A stretch of 64,000 bases of DNA from Amycolatopsis circi (GTDB lineage Bacteria > Actinomycetota > Actinomycetes > Mycobacteriales > Pseudonocardiaceae). The notes under the pieces are model-generated. The model saw only the letters and a program-made list of their open reading frames with translations. It was not told where the DNA came from and ran no database searches. A program made the position numbers and the translations under genes. The stretch's first letter is position 1. Each line of letters begins with the position of its first letter. Location: positions 1 through 64,000 of the forward strand of contig NZ_PQIA01000023.1 of the NCBI RefSeq assembly GCF_003385235.1. The letters run 5' to 3'. Below are positions 24,541 to 32,691 of this stretch, piece by piece.

Positions 24541-24760
24541 CGTGAGTGTTTATCCCGGTTAGAACCCAATGCCGCGTAGCTTAATTTGATCATGGTCTCT
24601 GACCTGCGGTTTCTTTGCGACAAGCAAGGGCATCGCGAATCTCCGGCGGCGACCACTAAGTCCGTCGTCGCTGGTCACGAGCCTTACAATATGAGACCGG
24701 TTTTCATTGTCAACATAAGCTACGTGGCATTGGGTTAGAACCGGGATAAACACTCACGAG
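24541..24760. repeat. Palindromic intergenic repeat, family A, interrupted
   Basis: The arms CGTGAGTGTTTATCCC (from 24541) and GGGATAAACACTCACG (24743-24758) are perfect reverse complements. In intact copies they are separated only by GGTTAGAACC or GGTTCTAACC. Here that centre appears twice, at 24557-24566 and 24733-24742, flanking a 166-base insert. Other copies: 46349-46394, 48112-48155, 62464-62503. The minus-strand HNH nuclease gene takes its TGA stop from the right arm. Confidence 0.9.
24567..24732. mobile_element. MITE-like element with 17-base terminal inverted repeats and target duplication
   Basis: A 166-base insert bounded by CAATGCCGCGTAGCTTA and TAAGCTACGTGGCATTG, inverted repeats that match at 16 of 17 positions. 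The 10-base target GGTTAGAACC is duplicated on both sides; because the ends read CCC...GGG, the element/target boundary could shift by one or two bases, giving an 8- or 6-base duplication. The interior is clearly richer in A and T than its surroundings and has no transposase gene, so movement would need a transposase from elsewhere. I could not assign the parent IS family. Confidence 0.8.
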
Positions 24761-25416
24761 GCCGGGCAGCGCTTCAGCATGTCCTGCAGCGCGGTCTTCT
24801 CCATGTCCGTGATCGTCAGCCCGTAGAAGTGCTTCACGGTGACCCAGTCGGTCGCGTAGGTGCACCAGAACGACACGAGCGGCGGCTTCCACTCGTCCGG
24901 AGCCTTGTCGCTCTTCTGCCGGTTCACGCTCGCCGTCACGGCGAACAGCTGCGGGCGCGTGAGGTCGTTCGCGAACTGCTCGCGCTTCTCCTGCGTCCAG
25001 TCGCGCGCGCCGCTCACCCAGGCCTGGCCGAGCGGGACCATGTGGTCGATGTCGAGCTGAGTCGCCTTGGTCCAGGTCTGGCCGTCGTACACGCTGACCC
25101 ACGTGCCCGCCGTCGGCTTGCAGTCGCTGCCCGCCTTGACGTCCTTGCCCGCGCGCTTGAGGACGACCTCGCGGGTGTCGCAGCTGTCGCCCTGGCTGTC
25201 CCAGTGTTTGAACTTGTCTCGCGAATAGCCGGTCATGGTGCCGCGCGTGCCGATTTTCAGCTCGGACAGTTGCTTCGTCGCCTCCGCCGCCGACGCCGGT
25301 GCGGCCTCGGACTTGGTGTCGCCGACTTCGCGCTGGCCGTACCAAAACCCGGCGACAGCGATGAGCAGCACGACCGCGAGCAGCACGGTGCGCTTGGTGG
25401 GGAACGGCCGGGCCAT
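24754..25416 (-). CDS. Secreted/membrane-anchored HNH nuclease (DUF1524-like)
   Basis: A 220-residue protein. One N-terminal hydrophobic segment (about residues 9-25, TVLLAVVLLIAVAGFWYG) serves as signal or anchor. The HNH core is LDIDHMVPLGQAWVSGARDW, with the later NRQKSDKAPDEWKP, the typical D-H...N...K-x-D-x-x-P-x-x-W pattern of exported GmrSD_C/DUF1524-type nucleases of actinomycetes. A conserved Cys pair (CDTREVVL, DCKPTAGTW) may form a disulfide. It ends KRCPAS with its TGA inside the palindromic repeat. Probable role: extracellular DNA degradation (inferred from the family). Confidence 0.88.
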   Translation of the reverse strand: MARPFPTKRTVLLAVVLLIAVAGFWYGQREVGDTKSEAAPASAAEATKQLSELKIGTRGTMTGYSRDKFKHWDSQGDSCDTREVVLKRAGKDVKAGSDCKPTAGTWVSVYDGQTWTKATQLDIDHMVPLGQAWVSGARDWTQEKREQFANDLTRPQLFAVTASVNRQKSDKAPDEWKPPLVSFWCTYATDWVTVKHFYGLTITDMEKTALQDMLKRCPAS

Positions 25417-25657
25417 GGTGCGCGGGATCCTCTCGGGCGGGGAGTTCGGGGAGCCGGAGTATGCCTGTCGCCGGGCCGGTAATCGCGCAGACACTCTCGG
25501 CAGTGCCGGAGGCGTGGCAAGGACCACGTCGGACCAGTTGTTGCCCGGCAACGAAAAACCCCAGATCAGCGGGGGTGGATAACGCTCGCGAAGGTGTCAC
25601 GTCCTCGGCCGCGCGAACGATTGCTTCAGTGGGGAGCCGGAAAGGAGCGGGTCCGAG

Positions 25658-26695
25658 ATGCCCGGGCGGCTGCGGAACTGGAACACACGCGTTGACGACT
25701 ACTTGCGCCGGAAGGCGGCGGAGGGCGGCAACGTCGTCGCGATGACGCGCGTCGCCGCTGACCTGCGCGAACGCGGCGATTCGGCGGAGGCTGAGGAGTG
25801 GTACCGGCGGGCCGCCTCGGGCGGCGACCGGATCGCGATGACCGCGCTGGCCCACCTGCTGGCCGAGCGCGGTGCCGAGGACGAGGCTGCCCGCTGGTAT
25901 CACGAAGCCGCGCAAGCCGGTGAACCGCACGGGATGCTCGGATACGCGCGTACCTGCGAAAACCAGGGTCATCTCAACGACGCCGAGCACTGGTATGCCG
26001 CCGCGTTCCAAGCTGGTGCGCGGGAGGCGGCCGGACAGCTCGGCCACTTGCTCGTCGAAGACGGCCGGTACTCCGATGCCGAAGGCTGGTGCCGTGCTGC
26101 CGCGGAGGAAGGCGACACGACGGCGATGCTGGACCTCGGCATCGTCCTGCGAGAACTCGGCGCACCCGACGAGATGGCCCGCTGGTGGCGGGCCGCAGTG
26201 GAAGCGGGCGAACTCTCCGCGACCTGCCTGCTGGGCCGGGAAGCAGAGCGGGCCAACCGGGAAGGCGACGCCGAGCGGTGGTTCCGTCGCGGCGCGAAGG
26301 GCGGACACGTCGAGGCGAAGGTGCGGCTGGGGCTGCTGCTGCATCGCCGAGGCGACCTCGAAGAGGCGGAGAACTGGTACCTCGAAGCCGCCGAGACGGG
26401 CGACGCGGCGGCGATGACCAACCTCGGCGTCCTGGCCCGCAACCGCCGCGACGACGGCGAGGCCGCCGCCTGGTACCGCAAGGCCGCCGAGCACGGCAGC
26501 ATCCCGGCGCTCACCAACCTGGGACATCTCGCCGAAGCCCGCAGCGACCTGGCACAAGCGGAACGGTGCTTCCGCGTCGCCGCGGAGACCGGCGACGTGC
26601 AGGGAATGCTGAGCCTGACCCGGATGCTGCGCGCCCGCGGCGCGACCGCCGAGGCCGACCACTGGCAGGCCCTCGCCGCCGACCGTCCACAGTAG
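25658..26695 (+). CDS. Sel1/TPR-repeat protein
   Basis: A 345-residue protein composed almost entirely of about eight to nine 36-residue alpha-hairpin repeats. Representative units are EAEEWYRRAASGGDRIAMTA, DAEHWYAAAFQAGAREAAGQ and EAENWYLEAAETGDAAAMTN, each followed by LGxLLxxRGDxxEAE-type helices; these are Sel1-like solenoids. There is no signal peptide or membrane segment, so it is probably a cytosolic protein-interaction scaffold. An AGGAG lies about 11 bases before the ATG. There is no enzyme domain, and partner proteins are not evident from the neighbours. Confidence 0.88.
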   Translation: MPGRLRNWNTRVDDYLRRKAAEGGNVVAMTRVAADLRERGDSAEAEEWYRRAASGGDRIAMTALAHLLAERGAEDEAARWYHEAAQAGEPHGMLGYARTCENQGHLNDAEHWYAAAFQAGAREAAGQLGHLLVEDGRYSDAEGWCRAAAEEGDTTAMLDLGIVLRELGAPDEMARWWRAAVEAGELSATCLLGREAERANREGDAERWFRRGAKGGHVEAKVRLGLLLHRRGDLEEAENWYLEAAETGDAAAMTNLGVLARNRRDDGEAAAWYRKAAEHGSIPALTNLGHLAEARSDLAQAERCFRVAAETGDVQGMLSLTRMLRARGATAEADHWQALAADRPQ

Positions 26696-26770
26696 ACACT
26701 GAGTTCTCGGGGTCGATCTCCGGGATCTTCCCGGATGTTCCCCGGCACCGGGGCGGCTAGCGTCGATCGA

Positions 26771-27661
26771 GTGTTCAGACGCGTGCTTCTCGCCATCCTC
26801 GCCGGTATCGCGGTGTTCCTGGTGCCGTGGACCGTCTACCTCGGACTGACCCTGCCCGAGCACTTCGACACGAGCCAATGGCGGGTCGCCTGGGTCGGCT
26901 TCGACATCGTCCTGCTGCTGTGTTTCGCCGCGTCCGTGCTGCTCGGGATGCGCCGCAGCCGCGCTGCCGTCCCGATGCTGGCCGCCACCGCCGCGCTGCT
27001 GTGCTGCGACGCCTGGTTCGACGTCGTCCTCGACTGGGGCGGCTCCGACCAGTGGGCCAGCCTCGGCACCGCGCTGCTCGCGGAAGTGCCGATCGCGGTG
27101 TTCCTGATGCTGCGTGCGCGCGCTCTGCTCGCCGGCAACGCGCGACCGCGGCCGCTGACCATGCGCGACATCACCGTGCACACGAACCCGAACTACCAGC
27201 GGGTGCTCCGGCTCCTGCCCGCCACTTCGGCCGAATTGCGCGCGCAGCTCCCCTCGATCGACGTCCCGGCCGCGCTGCTGACCCTGAACCACGCGGGGTA
27301 CACCCGGCGCACCCGCGACGGCCGCTGGCACCCCGTCCCGCAGAGCACGAACGAGGCGAAGCTGGAGGACTACCCCGAGGAGGACCGGCCGAAGCTGGCC
27401 GCCTACCTGGACGCGAAGTACGACCGCGAGGTGCGCCTGATGGCCTGGGCCGCCGAACGACGCGACACCTTCGACGGCTGGACCGCCGGGAGCCGTGCCG
27501 CCATGCGGCTGAACTACAAGGACTTGAAGGAGTTCGAAGCGGAGTACCTGGAACTGGTGCACCGCTACGCCGCCCGCAAGCCCGGCCCGTCCGACGACGC
27601 ACGTGCTCTGGCGGTGCGGTTCTACGCTTTCCCGGAGCCGAAACCCGCTGAGCTGGCGTAG
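26771..27661 (+). CDS. Membrane protein with cytosolic C-terminal domain, unknown function
   Basis: A 296-residue protein. About four hydrophobic segments lie in the first 130 residues (LLAILAGIAVFLVPWTVYL; VGFDIVLLLCFAASVLLGM; MLAATAALLCCDAWFDVVL; LLAEVPIAVFLML). A charged C-terminal part follows (TVHTNPNYQRVLRLLPATSAELRAQ; EDYPEEDRPKLAAYLDAKYDREV; YKDLKEFEAEYLEL). I do not recognise a named domain. The GTG at 26771 was preferred because TAGCGT lies seven bases upstream, a leaderless arrangement; an in-frame ATG at 26735 would add 12 residues. It is followed after 10 bases by the VOC gene. Confidence 0.7.
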   Translation: MFRRVLLAILAGIAVFLVPWTVYLGLTLPEHFDTSQWRVAWVGFDIVLLLCFAASVLLGMRRSRAAVPMLAATAALLCCDAWFDVVLDWGGSDQWASLGTALLAEVPIAVFLMLRARALLAGNARPRPLTMRDITVHTNPNYQRVLRLLPATSAELRAQLPSIDVPAALLTLNHAGYTRRTRDGRWHPVPQSTNEAKLEDYPEEDRPKLAAYLDAKYDREVRLMAWAAERRDTFDGWTAGSRAAMRLNYKDLKEFEAEYLELVHRYAARKPGPSDDARALAVRFYAFPEPKPAELA

Positions 27662-27671
27662 GTTTCGAGGC

Positions 27672-28037
27672 ATGATCCATCACGTGCAGGTCGCCTGCCC
27701 AGCGGGCGCGGAGGACGACGAGCGCGCGTTCTACACCGGCGTGCTCGGCTGGACGGAACTGCCGAAGCCGCCGCTGCTGGCCGCCCGCGGCGGCTGCTGG
27801 TTCCGGGTCCCCGGGGTCGGCGGCCCGGACGGCGAGCTGCACGTGGGCGTCGAGGAGGATTTCCGTCCCGCGCTCAAGGCGCATCCGGCGTTCGTGGTCG
27901 ACGTGGACGCCGTCTCCGCCGCGATCGAAGCCTCCGGACGCTCCGTGACCTGGGCCGATCCGGCGGAAATCCCCGGCAGGCGGCGGTTCCACGCCTTCGA
28001 CCCGGTCGGCAACCGGCTGGAGTTCCTCGCCGGCTGA
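27672..28037 (+). CDS. VOC/glyoxalase-fold protein
   Basis: A 121-residue single VOC module: MIHHVQVACPAGAEDDERAFYTGVLGWTELPKP at the start, HPAFVVDVDAVSAAIEASG in the middle, and FHAFDPVGNRLEFLAG at the end, where the DPxGNxLEF motif supplies the last metal ligand. One copy corresponds to half of a paired VOC barrel, so it probably dimerises. TAGGTT (27659-27664), overlapping the stop codon of the preceding gene, lies seven bases before the ATG, so a leaderless transcript is plausible. Substrate unknown. Confidence 0.85.
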   Translation: MIHHVQVACPAGAEDDERAFYTGVLGWTELPKPPLLAARGGCWFRVPGVGGPDGELHVGVEEDFRPALKAHPAFVVDVDAVSAAIEASGRSVTWADPAEIPGRRRFHAFDPVGNRLEFLAG

Positions 28038-28055
28038 GCCGCTTACAGTGTGGGG

Positions 28056-28592
28056 ATGAGCCAGGAGGCGGCAGAGGCCGAGCAGCGGATCACGCGACGC
28101 TTGCGCGAGCTTCGCCTGGAACGCGGGCTCACCCTGGAGAAGGTCGCCGCCGCCGCGGACATCACCCCTGGCTACCTGTCGCGCGTCGAGAGCGGACAGC
28201 GCGTGCCCAGCCTCGGCACGCTCGTGGTGCTCGCGCGCGTGCTGGACGTCAGCGTCGCCGATCTCGCCGCTTCCGAGGAACGCAGGTCGCCCATCGTCCG
28301 GCGCGCGGACGCCATCACGTATGGCACCAGCGGCGCGTCCATGACCCACCTGTCCCCTCCGTCGTCTGGCCTTGAGGCGACGTTGGTGACGCTGCGCGGC
28401 AAATCCGTCCCGCCGCGCCCGACCCAGCACCGCGGCGAAGAGTGGCTGCACGTGGTCAGCGGCCAGCTCGAACTGACCCTGAACGGCGAAACCCACCTGC
28501 TCGCGGCCGGTGATTCGGCCCAGTTCCCCGGCACCACCGAACACACCCTGCGCGGCGCGCCCGACGCGGAAGTGCTCGTCGTGATCGCTTGA
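28056..28592 (+). CDS. XRE-family regulator with C-terminal cupin domain
   Basis: A 178-residue regulator. The HTH (about residues 10-65) is LRELRLERGLTLEKVAAAADITPGYLSRVESGQRVPSLGTLVVLARVLD. The cupin_2 domain (about 100-175) contains PTQHRGEEWLHVVSGQLELTLNGETHLLAAGDSAQFPGTTEHTL. The start is the ATG at 28056: TACAGT (28044-28049) lies six bases upstream, indicating a leaderless transcript; an in-frame GTG six bases earlier would overlap that box. The aldolase gene follows after 58 bases holding two operator-like repeats, so this protein probably regulates the aldolase. Confidence 0.9.
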   Translation: MSQEAAEAEQRITRRLRELRLERGLTLEKVAAAADITPGYLSRVESGQRVPSLGTLVVLARVLDVSVADLAASEERRSPIVRRADAITYGTSGASMTHLSPPSSGLEATLVTLRGKSVPPRPTQHRGEEWLHVVSGQLELTLNGETHLLAAGDSAQFPGTTEHTLRGAPDAEVLVVIA

Positions 28593-28601
28593 CACTCATT
28601 G

Positions 28602-28634
28602 TGCCTCGGAGGCACCCTGATTGCCAGACAGGCA
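28602..28634. promoter_or_regulatory. Tandem operators TGCC-N5-GGCA before aldolase gene
   Basis: TGCC-TCGGA-GGCA (28602-28614) and TGCC-AGACA-GGCA (28622-28634) share the same TGCC-N5-GGCA inverted-repeat frame, with centres 20 bases apart (two helical turns). TTGACA at 28589-28594 could be a -35 box, which would put the first operator in the promoter. The XRE-cupin protein just upstream is the likely ligand. Confidence 0.7.
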
Positions 28635-28650
28635 ACACAGGGAGATGCTG

Positions 28651-29430
28651 ATGACCGACGCCCCGGTAGCCGAACTCGACCTCGACACCCTGCCTGAGCA
28701 GCTGGATTCCGTCGCCGCCGAACGCGCGCAGCGCAAACGTCAGCTCGCCGTCGCCTTCCGCCTGTTCGCGCGGTACGGGTTCGACGAGGGCATCGCTGGC
28801 CACCTCACCGCGCGCGACCCGGAGTTCCCGAACCGGTTCTGGGTCAACCCGTACGCGGTGCACTTCTCCCGGATCAAGGTCAGCGACCTGCTTCTCCTTG
28901 ACGAGAACGGAAAAGTGGTCGAAGGAACGCGGCGTACGAACAAGGCCGCCTTCGCCATCCACTCGACCATTCACGAGGCGCGCGAGGACGTCGTCGCCGT
29001 CGCGCACGCACACACGATCCACGGGCGCGCCTGGTCGGCGTTGAACCGCCTGCTGGACCCGATTGTCCAGGAATCCTGTGCGTTCTACGAAAATCACGTG
29101 CTCTTCGACGAGTACAAAGGCCTGGTCCTGGAACGTGACGAGGGCGTGCGTATCGCCGCCCGGCTCGGGTCGAAACGGGCCGCGATCCTTCGCCACCACG
29201 GTTTGCTGACCGTCGGACGCAGTGTCGGCGAGGCAGCGTGGTGGTTCATCACCATGGAACGCGCCTGCCAGATGCAACTTCTCGCCGAAGCCGCGGGTAC
29301 GCCTCGCGTCATGACCGCCGAAGAAGCCACGCTCGCCGCCCGCCAATTCGGCAGCGCGAACATGGCACGCAACAACTTCCATTTGCTGGAGGACCTGATC
29401 GTCGAACAGGAACCGGACGTGCTGGACTGA
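28651..29430 (+). CDS. Class II aldolase/adducin-family protein
   Basis: A 259-residue protein of the class II aldolase/adducin head fold. RKRQLAVAFRLFARYGFDEGIAGHLTARDPEF is the family N-terminus. The metal-binding histidines are in VAHAHTIHGRAWSAL and in ILRHHGLLTVG. This metal-dependent fold covers fuculose-phosphate-type aldolases, sugar epimerases and decarboxylases; the actinomycete branch has no proven substrate. The ATG at 28651 was chosen because GGGAG lies six bases upstream. Regulation by the upstream XRE-cupin protein through two TGCC-N5-GGCA sites is likely. Confidence 0.88.
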   Translation: MTDAPVAELDLDTLPEQLDSVAAERAQRKRQLAVAFRLFARYGFDEGIAGHLTARDPEFPNRFWVNPYAVHFSRIKVSDLLLLDENGKVVEGTRRTNKAAFAIHSTIHEAREDVVAVAHAHTIHGRAWSALNRLLDPIVQESCAFYENHVLFDEYKGLVLERDEGVRIAARLGSKRAAILRHHGLLTVGRSVGEAAWWFITMERACQMQLLAEAAGTPRVMTAEEATLAARQFGSANMARNNFHLLEDLIVEQEPDVLD

Positions 29431-29436
29431 CCGGTT

Positions 29437-30327
29437 TCAGTCGCCGACCGCGTCCCGCCCGCGCTTCACGATCAACGGATCCGGCTCCCCGACCACGGTT
29501 TTGTCCTTGCCCTCGTAGTCGAAACGGGACAGGAAATACCGCATCGCGTTGATCCGGGCGCGCTTCTTGTCGTTGCTCTTGATCGTGATCCACGGCGCGA
29601 GATCGTTGTCCGTGCGGAGGAACATCGCTTCCTTGGCCGCGGTGTAGTCGTCCCACTTGTCGAGCGACTGCAGGTCCATCGGGGACAGTTTCCACTGCCG
29701 CACCGGATCGACCTGCCGGATGATGAACCGCGTGCGCTGTTCGGCCCGGGTCACCGAGAACCAGAACTTCGTGACCGTGATCCCGCTCTCCACCAGCATT
29801 TCCTCGAACAGCGGCACCTGGTGCATGAACTGCTCGTACTGCTCCGGCGAGCAAAACCCCATCACCTGCTCGACCCCGGCGCGGTTGTACCAGGACCGGT
29901 CGAACAACACCAGTTCGCCCGCGGTCGGCAGATGCTGGACGTAGCGCTGGAAATACCACTGGTGCGCTTCGCGGTCGCTGGGCTTGGCGAGCGCGACCGT
30001 CCGAGCGTGGCGCGGGTTGAGGTGCTCCATGAACCGCTTGATGGTGCCGCCCTTGCCCGCGGCGTCGCGCCCCTCGAAGAGAAGCACGTGCCGGCTGCCG
30101 GTCTCGCTGATCGAGTTCTGCAGCTTGAGCAGTTCGACCTGCAGCAGGTACTTGGTCTCGTCGTACTCCTCGCGCGGCATGCGCTCGTCATAGGGATAGT
30201 TCTCCCGCCAGGTGTCGACGGCCTTGCCGAACGCGTCGATCAACACGGGATCGTCGTCGTGATCCTCGCCGACCGAATGCCCGTCGATCTCGAGCCGATC
30301 GATGTACTCCCGCACGTCCCGCAACAT
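29437..30327 (-). CDS. ppk2: Polyphosphate kinase 2
   Basis: A 296-residue cytosolic enzyme transferring phosphate between polyphosphate and nucleotides. Single-domain (class I/III size) PPK2: Walker A FEGRDAAGKGGTIKRFMEHL (about residues 85-104), Walker B DRSWYNRAGVE (Asp near 143), and the lid segment FWFSVTRAEQRTRF. WKLSPMDLQSLDKWDDYTAAKEAMF is the C-terminal family signature. Direction (NDP or NTP synthesis) cannot be decided from sequence alone. TAAGGT, seven bases before the ATG, suggests a leaderless transcript. It converges on the aldolase gene with six bases between them. Confidence 0.95.
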   Translation of the reverse strand: MLRDVREYIDRLEIDGHSVGEDHDDDPVLIDAFGKAVDTWRENYPYDERMPREEYDETKYLLQVELLKLQNSISETGSRHVLLFEGRDAAGKGGTIKRFMEHLNPRHARTVALAKPSDREAHQWYFQRYVQHLPTAGELVLFDRSWYNRAGVEQVMGFCSPEQYEQFMHQVPLFEEMLVESGITVTKFWFSVTRAEQRTRFIIRQVDPVRQWKLSPMDLQSLDKWDDYTAAKEAMFLRTDNDLAPWITIKSNDKKRARINAMRYFLSRFDYEGKDKTVVGEPDPLIVKRGRDAVGD

Positions 30328-30378
30328 GCGGCCGACCTTAAGCAGGGCAGGTGAACGGCAGGTGTCCCGCGCAGGCAG

Positions 30379-31890
30379 TCAGGACGCCGGAACCAGGTAC
30401 AGCCGCGCGGTCCCGTACATCGGCGCGGAAATCGTCCAACTCCCCAGCGAGTCGGGCGGCGGCGCGCCCTGGACCCGCCGCAATGCGAGGTCCAGCTTTC
30501 GCGGCCGCACGGTGTAGTCGAAGAAGGCGAAGTTCACCCGAAGCAGCCCGCGCGACAGCCGTCCGGCCCGCGCCTCCAACTCGTCGATCGCCCCGGGCAT
30601 GCGGCCGCGATCGGAGAACACGTCGATGATCGCGCAGTCGCAGGTGTAGGCCAGCACCCCGATCTCGTCGGCGCTGGCCACCGTTCTCCCGGCCGCCAGC
30701 CTGCCTACTTCACGGCCGATTTCGGCGTACTGCGCACTCGTCGTGTAGTTCGACGTGAACGGGGCGAAGTCGCGCGGCAACCCGGCCCCGGCATAACCGA
30801 CCACGCTGGCACCAATCAAAGCTACGACGGCAGCCGTCCCGGCCGCGCGCTCGATTCGGAGGGCGGAACCGGCCACGACCGCGCAGACGAACAGTGTCGC
30901 CGCGACGATTCCGGGGCCGTAATACCAGTGGTACGGCGGCACTTTCAGGGAAACGTACGCCAGAGCGTGCCCCGCTCCGGCCATGGCGAGCGCCGCGAAC
31001 GGGAGTATTTTGCGGCAGGCCGCGTTGCCGCGCAGCACCAGTACCAGCCAGCGCGACCCGGCCAACGCCGCCAATCCGACGCACAAGAACGCGAGCACCG
31101 TTTGCCCTGGCAGGTATTGCCAGTACAGTCCGACGCCGTTGCCGAATTCCCACTTCCCCCAAGCCTGTCGCGCGCCCTGCAGGGTCTTGATGACGAGAGT
31201 GTCCGGAACGGCGGCTCCCAAGACGACCCAGCTGAACGCGAACCAGGGCACCGCGACCAGCGCCGCGCCTTGCACGCTGCGCAGGCCGTCGACCCAGAAC
31301 CGCCGCCGGATCAGGAAAATCACTCCCGCGAAGAGCAGCAGATCGACCCGGACCAAGGTCAGCGCGCCAGCCACCAGCCCGAAAGCGAACGGCCGCCGCT
31401 CCACCGAAAAGACCAGCAGCCAGCAAAGCCCGGCCGCGCCGAGTTCGACTTCCATGCCGATCGACGACACCAGCAGCGGGTTCACCGTCAACGCGGCGAT
31501 CGCGAGAACCGGGAACCAGCGAGGCAATCCGGCAACCGCGCCCACCCTCCGGAGCGCCTGCACCAGTAGTACCTGACCGGCCACATACAACACCCCCGCG
31601 GCGAGAACCGCGTCCCGCAGCACGAACGTCAACGCCGCCAAGGAAAGCACGTTCAACGGCGAGGTCGCCGTATTCGAGGTGCTGTCGGCCAGCAATCCCC
31701 AATTTCCGTGGAAGGCGAGATTACGCGCGTAGCTCAAGGTGATATAGGTGTCGTCGATGAGATGGCCGTGCACCAAAAGAAAGAACAATGCCGACGTGGC
31801 CGCTACTCCGAGCAGCAGCCAATCCACCCGCCTTCGGGCCGGAATCAGCTGTTCCTGCCCTGTTTTAGGCGTCGTCAAACCCAGTGCCAT
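30379..31890 (-). CDS. Multi-pass GT-C-like membrane glycosyltransferase
   Basis: A 503-residue integral membrane protein with about 10-12 hydrophobic segments. The first periplasmic loop has HLIDDTYITLSYARNL, carrying the DD-x-Y/F-I-T-x-x-Y-x-x-N-L motif of polyprenyl-phosphate-sugar-dependent GT-C enzymes such as AftB-like arabinosyltransferases. A charged soluble C-terminal domain follows the last helix (about residue 385 onward). The donor would be a polyprenyl-linked sugar; acceptor and product are unknown. GGGGGAAA precedes the ATG. It stands between PPK2 and the sigma-factor pair without an obvious operon partner. Confidence 0.8.
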   Translation of the reverse strand: MALGLTTPKTGQEQLIPARRRVDWLLLGVAATSALFFLLVHGHLIDDTYITLSYARNLAFHGNWGLLADSTSNTATSPLNVLSLAALTFVLRDAVLAAGVLYVAGQVLLVQALRRVGAVAGLPRWFPVLAIAALTVNPLLVSSIGMEVELGAAGLCWLLVFSVERRPFAFGLVAGALTLVRVDLLLFAGVIFLIRRRFWVDGLRSVQGAALVAVPWFAFSWVVLGAAVPDTLVIKTLQGARQAWGKWEFGNGVGLYWQYLPGQTVLAFLCVGLAALAGSRWLVLVLRGNAACRKILPFAALAMAGAGHALAYVSLKVPPYHWYYGPGIVAATLFVCAVVAGSALRIERAAGTAAVVALIGASVVGYAGAGLPRDFAPFTSNYTTSAQYAEIGREVGRLAAGRTVASADEIGVLAYTCDCAIIDVFSDRGRMPGAIDELEARAGRLSRGLLRVNFAFFDYTVRPRKLDLALRRVQGAPPPDSLGSWTISAPMYGTARLYLVPAS

Positions 31891-31938
31891 TATTACGTTT
31901 CCCCCAGCAGCAGTCTTCGTGCGACGACCGGTCCGGCG

Positions 31939-32691
31939 CTATCTCCCCGGAAAGTCGTGGACGCTTCCGTCGCGCATGGTCACTCGGAATTTCCGGCTGT
32001 AATCGTCAAGCGGAGAACCGCCCTCGACGAATTTCACGACGAAAGTGCCGTCGTTCAGCAAGGCGGGAGTCATCGAGTCGTCCGGCCCGTACAACTCCAC
32101 CTTGGCCACGTCGGGGGTGGCGACCCCGAACACGACGCTCGGCCGGTGGGGATTGGTGACGCTGGTGAAGCCGCAGATCGGGCGAGTGGCGTTGAGGTAG
32201 GCGTAGCTCTCCCGCCCGTGGATCCAGTTCTTGGCGTCGGTGACCATCAGGCCGGAGTTCTGGTCGTAAAGGCCGGAGCCTTGGCCGTGATAGAGAACGC
32301 AGACCGCCGCGAGCGAGGCGTTGCGGATGACGAGGTAACCCCGCTCCGCGTCCTGATCAATCTTGAGCGTCGAGCGCCAACTGCCCCGGTCAGGCAACGC
32401 GACTCCGAAAGCGGGGGCGCTGTCGAGGCAGGCCTTGAGCAGTCGCGCATCCCCGGTGTCCGGCTTGGCACCAGCCGGAACCCGCGTCAATTCCGGACTG
32501 GCGTCGTGCACCGGCGAGAACACCATCGTCGCGCCCAAGGCCAGCGCGCCGACTCCCGAGGCGACCGCCAGCGGGAACCCCAGCTTCCGGCGCCGCCGCG
32601 CGCGCAGTCCCGGAGCGAGCCGGTTCCACATGGCTTCCTTCAGGAGGTCAGGCATCGGCCGGTCGGGCGGCAGGTGGAGATCGTCGGCCAT
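31939..32691 (-). CDS. Single-pass membrane protein coupled to ECF sigma factor
   Basis: A 250-residue protein with a 35-residue cytosolic N-terminus (LPPDRPMPDLLKEAMWNRLAPGLRARRRRK), one transmembrane helix (about 38-58, LGFPLAVASGVGALALGATMV) and a 190-residue extracytoplasmic domain with a few cysteines. Its ATG overlaps the stop codon of the sigma-factor gene (TGATG). That coupling and topology suggest an anti-sigma partner, but the N-terminus lacks a clear HxxxCxxC zinc anti-sigma motif, so the role is inferred from position only. Confidence 0.75.
   Translation of the reverse strand: MADDLHLPPDRPMPDLLKEAMWNRLAPGLRARRRRKLGFPLAVASGVGALALGATMVFSPVHDASPELTRVPAGAKPDTGDARLLKACLDSAPAFGVALPDRGSWRSTLKIDQDAERGYLVIRNASLAAVCVLYHGQGSGLYDQNSGLMVTDAKNWIHGRESYAYLNATRPICGFTSVTNPHRPSVVFGVATPDVAKVELYGPDDSMTPALLNDGTFVVKFVEGGSPLDDYSRKFRVTMRDGSVHDFPGR

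Noticed and set aside
24559-24753. 64-codon frame across the MITE-like element
   Set aside because: It begins and ends in the palindromic repeat arms, has no ribosome site and no transposase features; the open frame is a by-product of the inverted repeats.
24710-27673. 987-codon minus-strand open frame
   Set aside because: It runs antisense through the Sel1 and membrane-protein genes and out of frame through the HNH gene; composition is non-biological.
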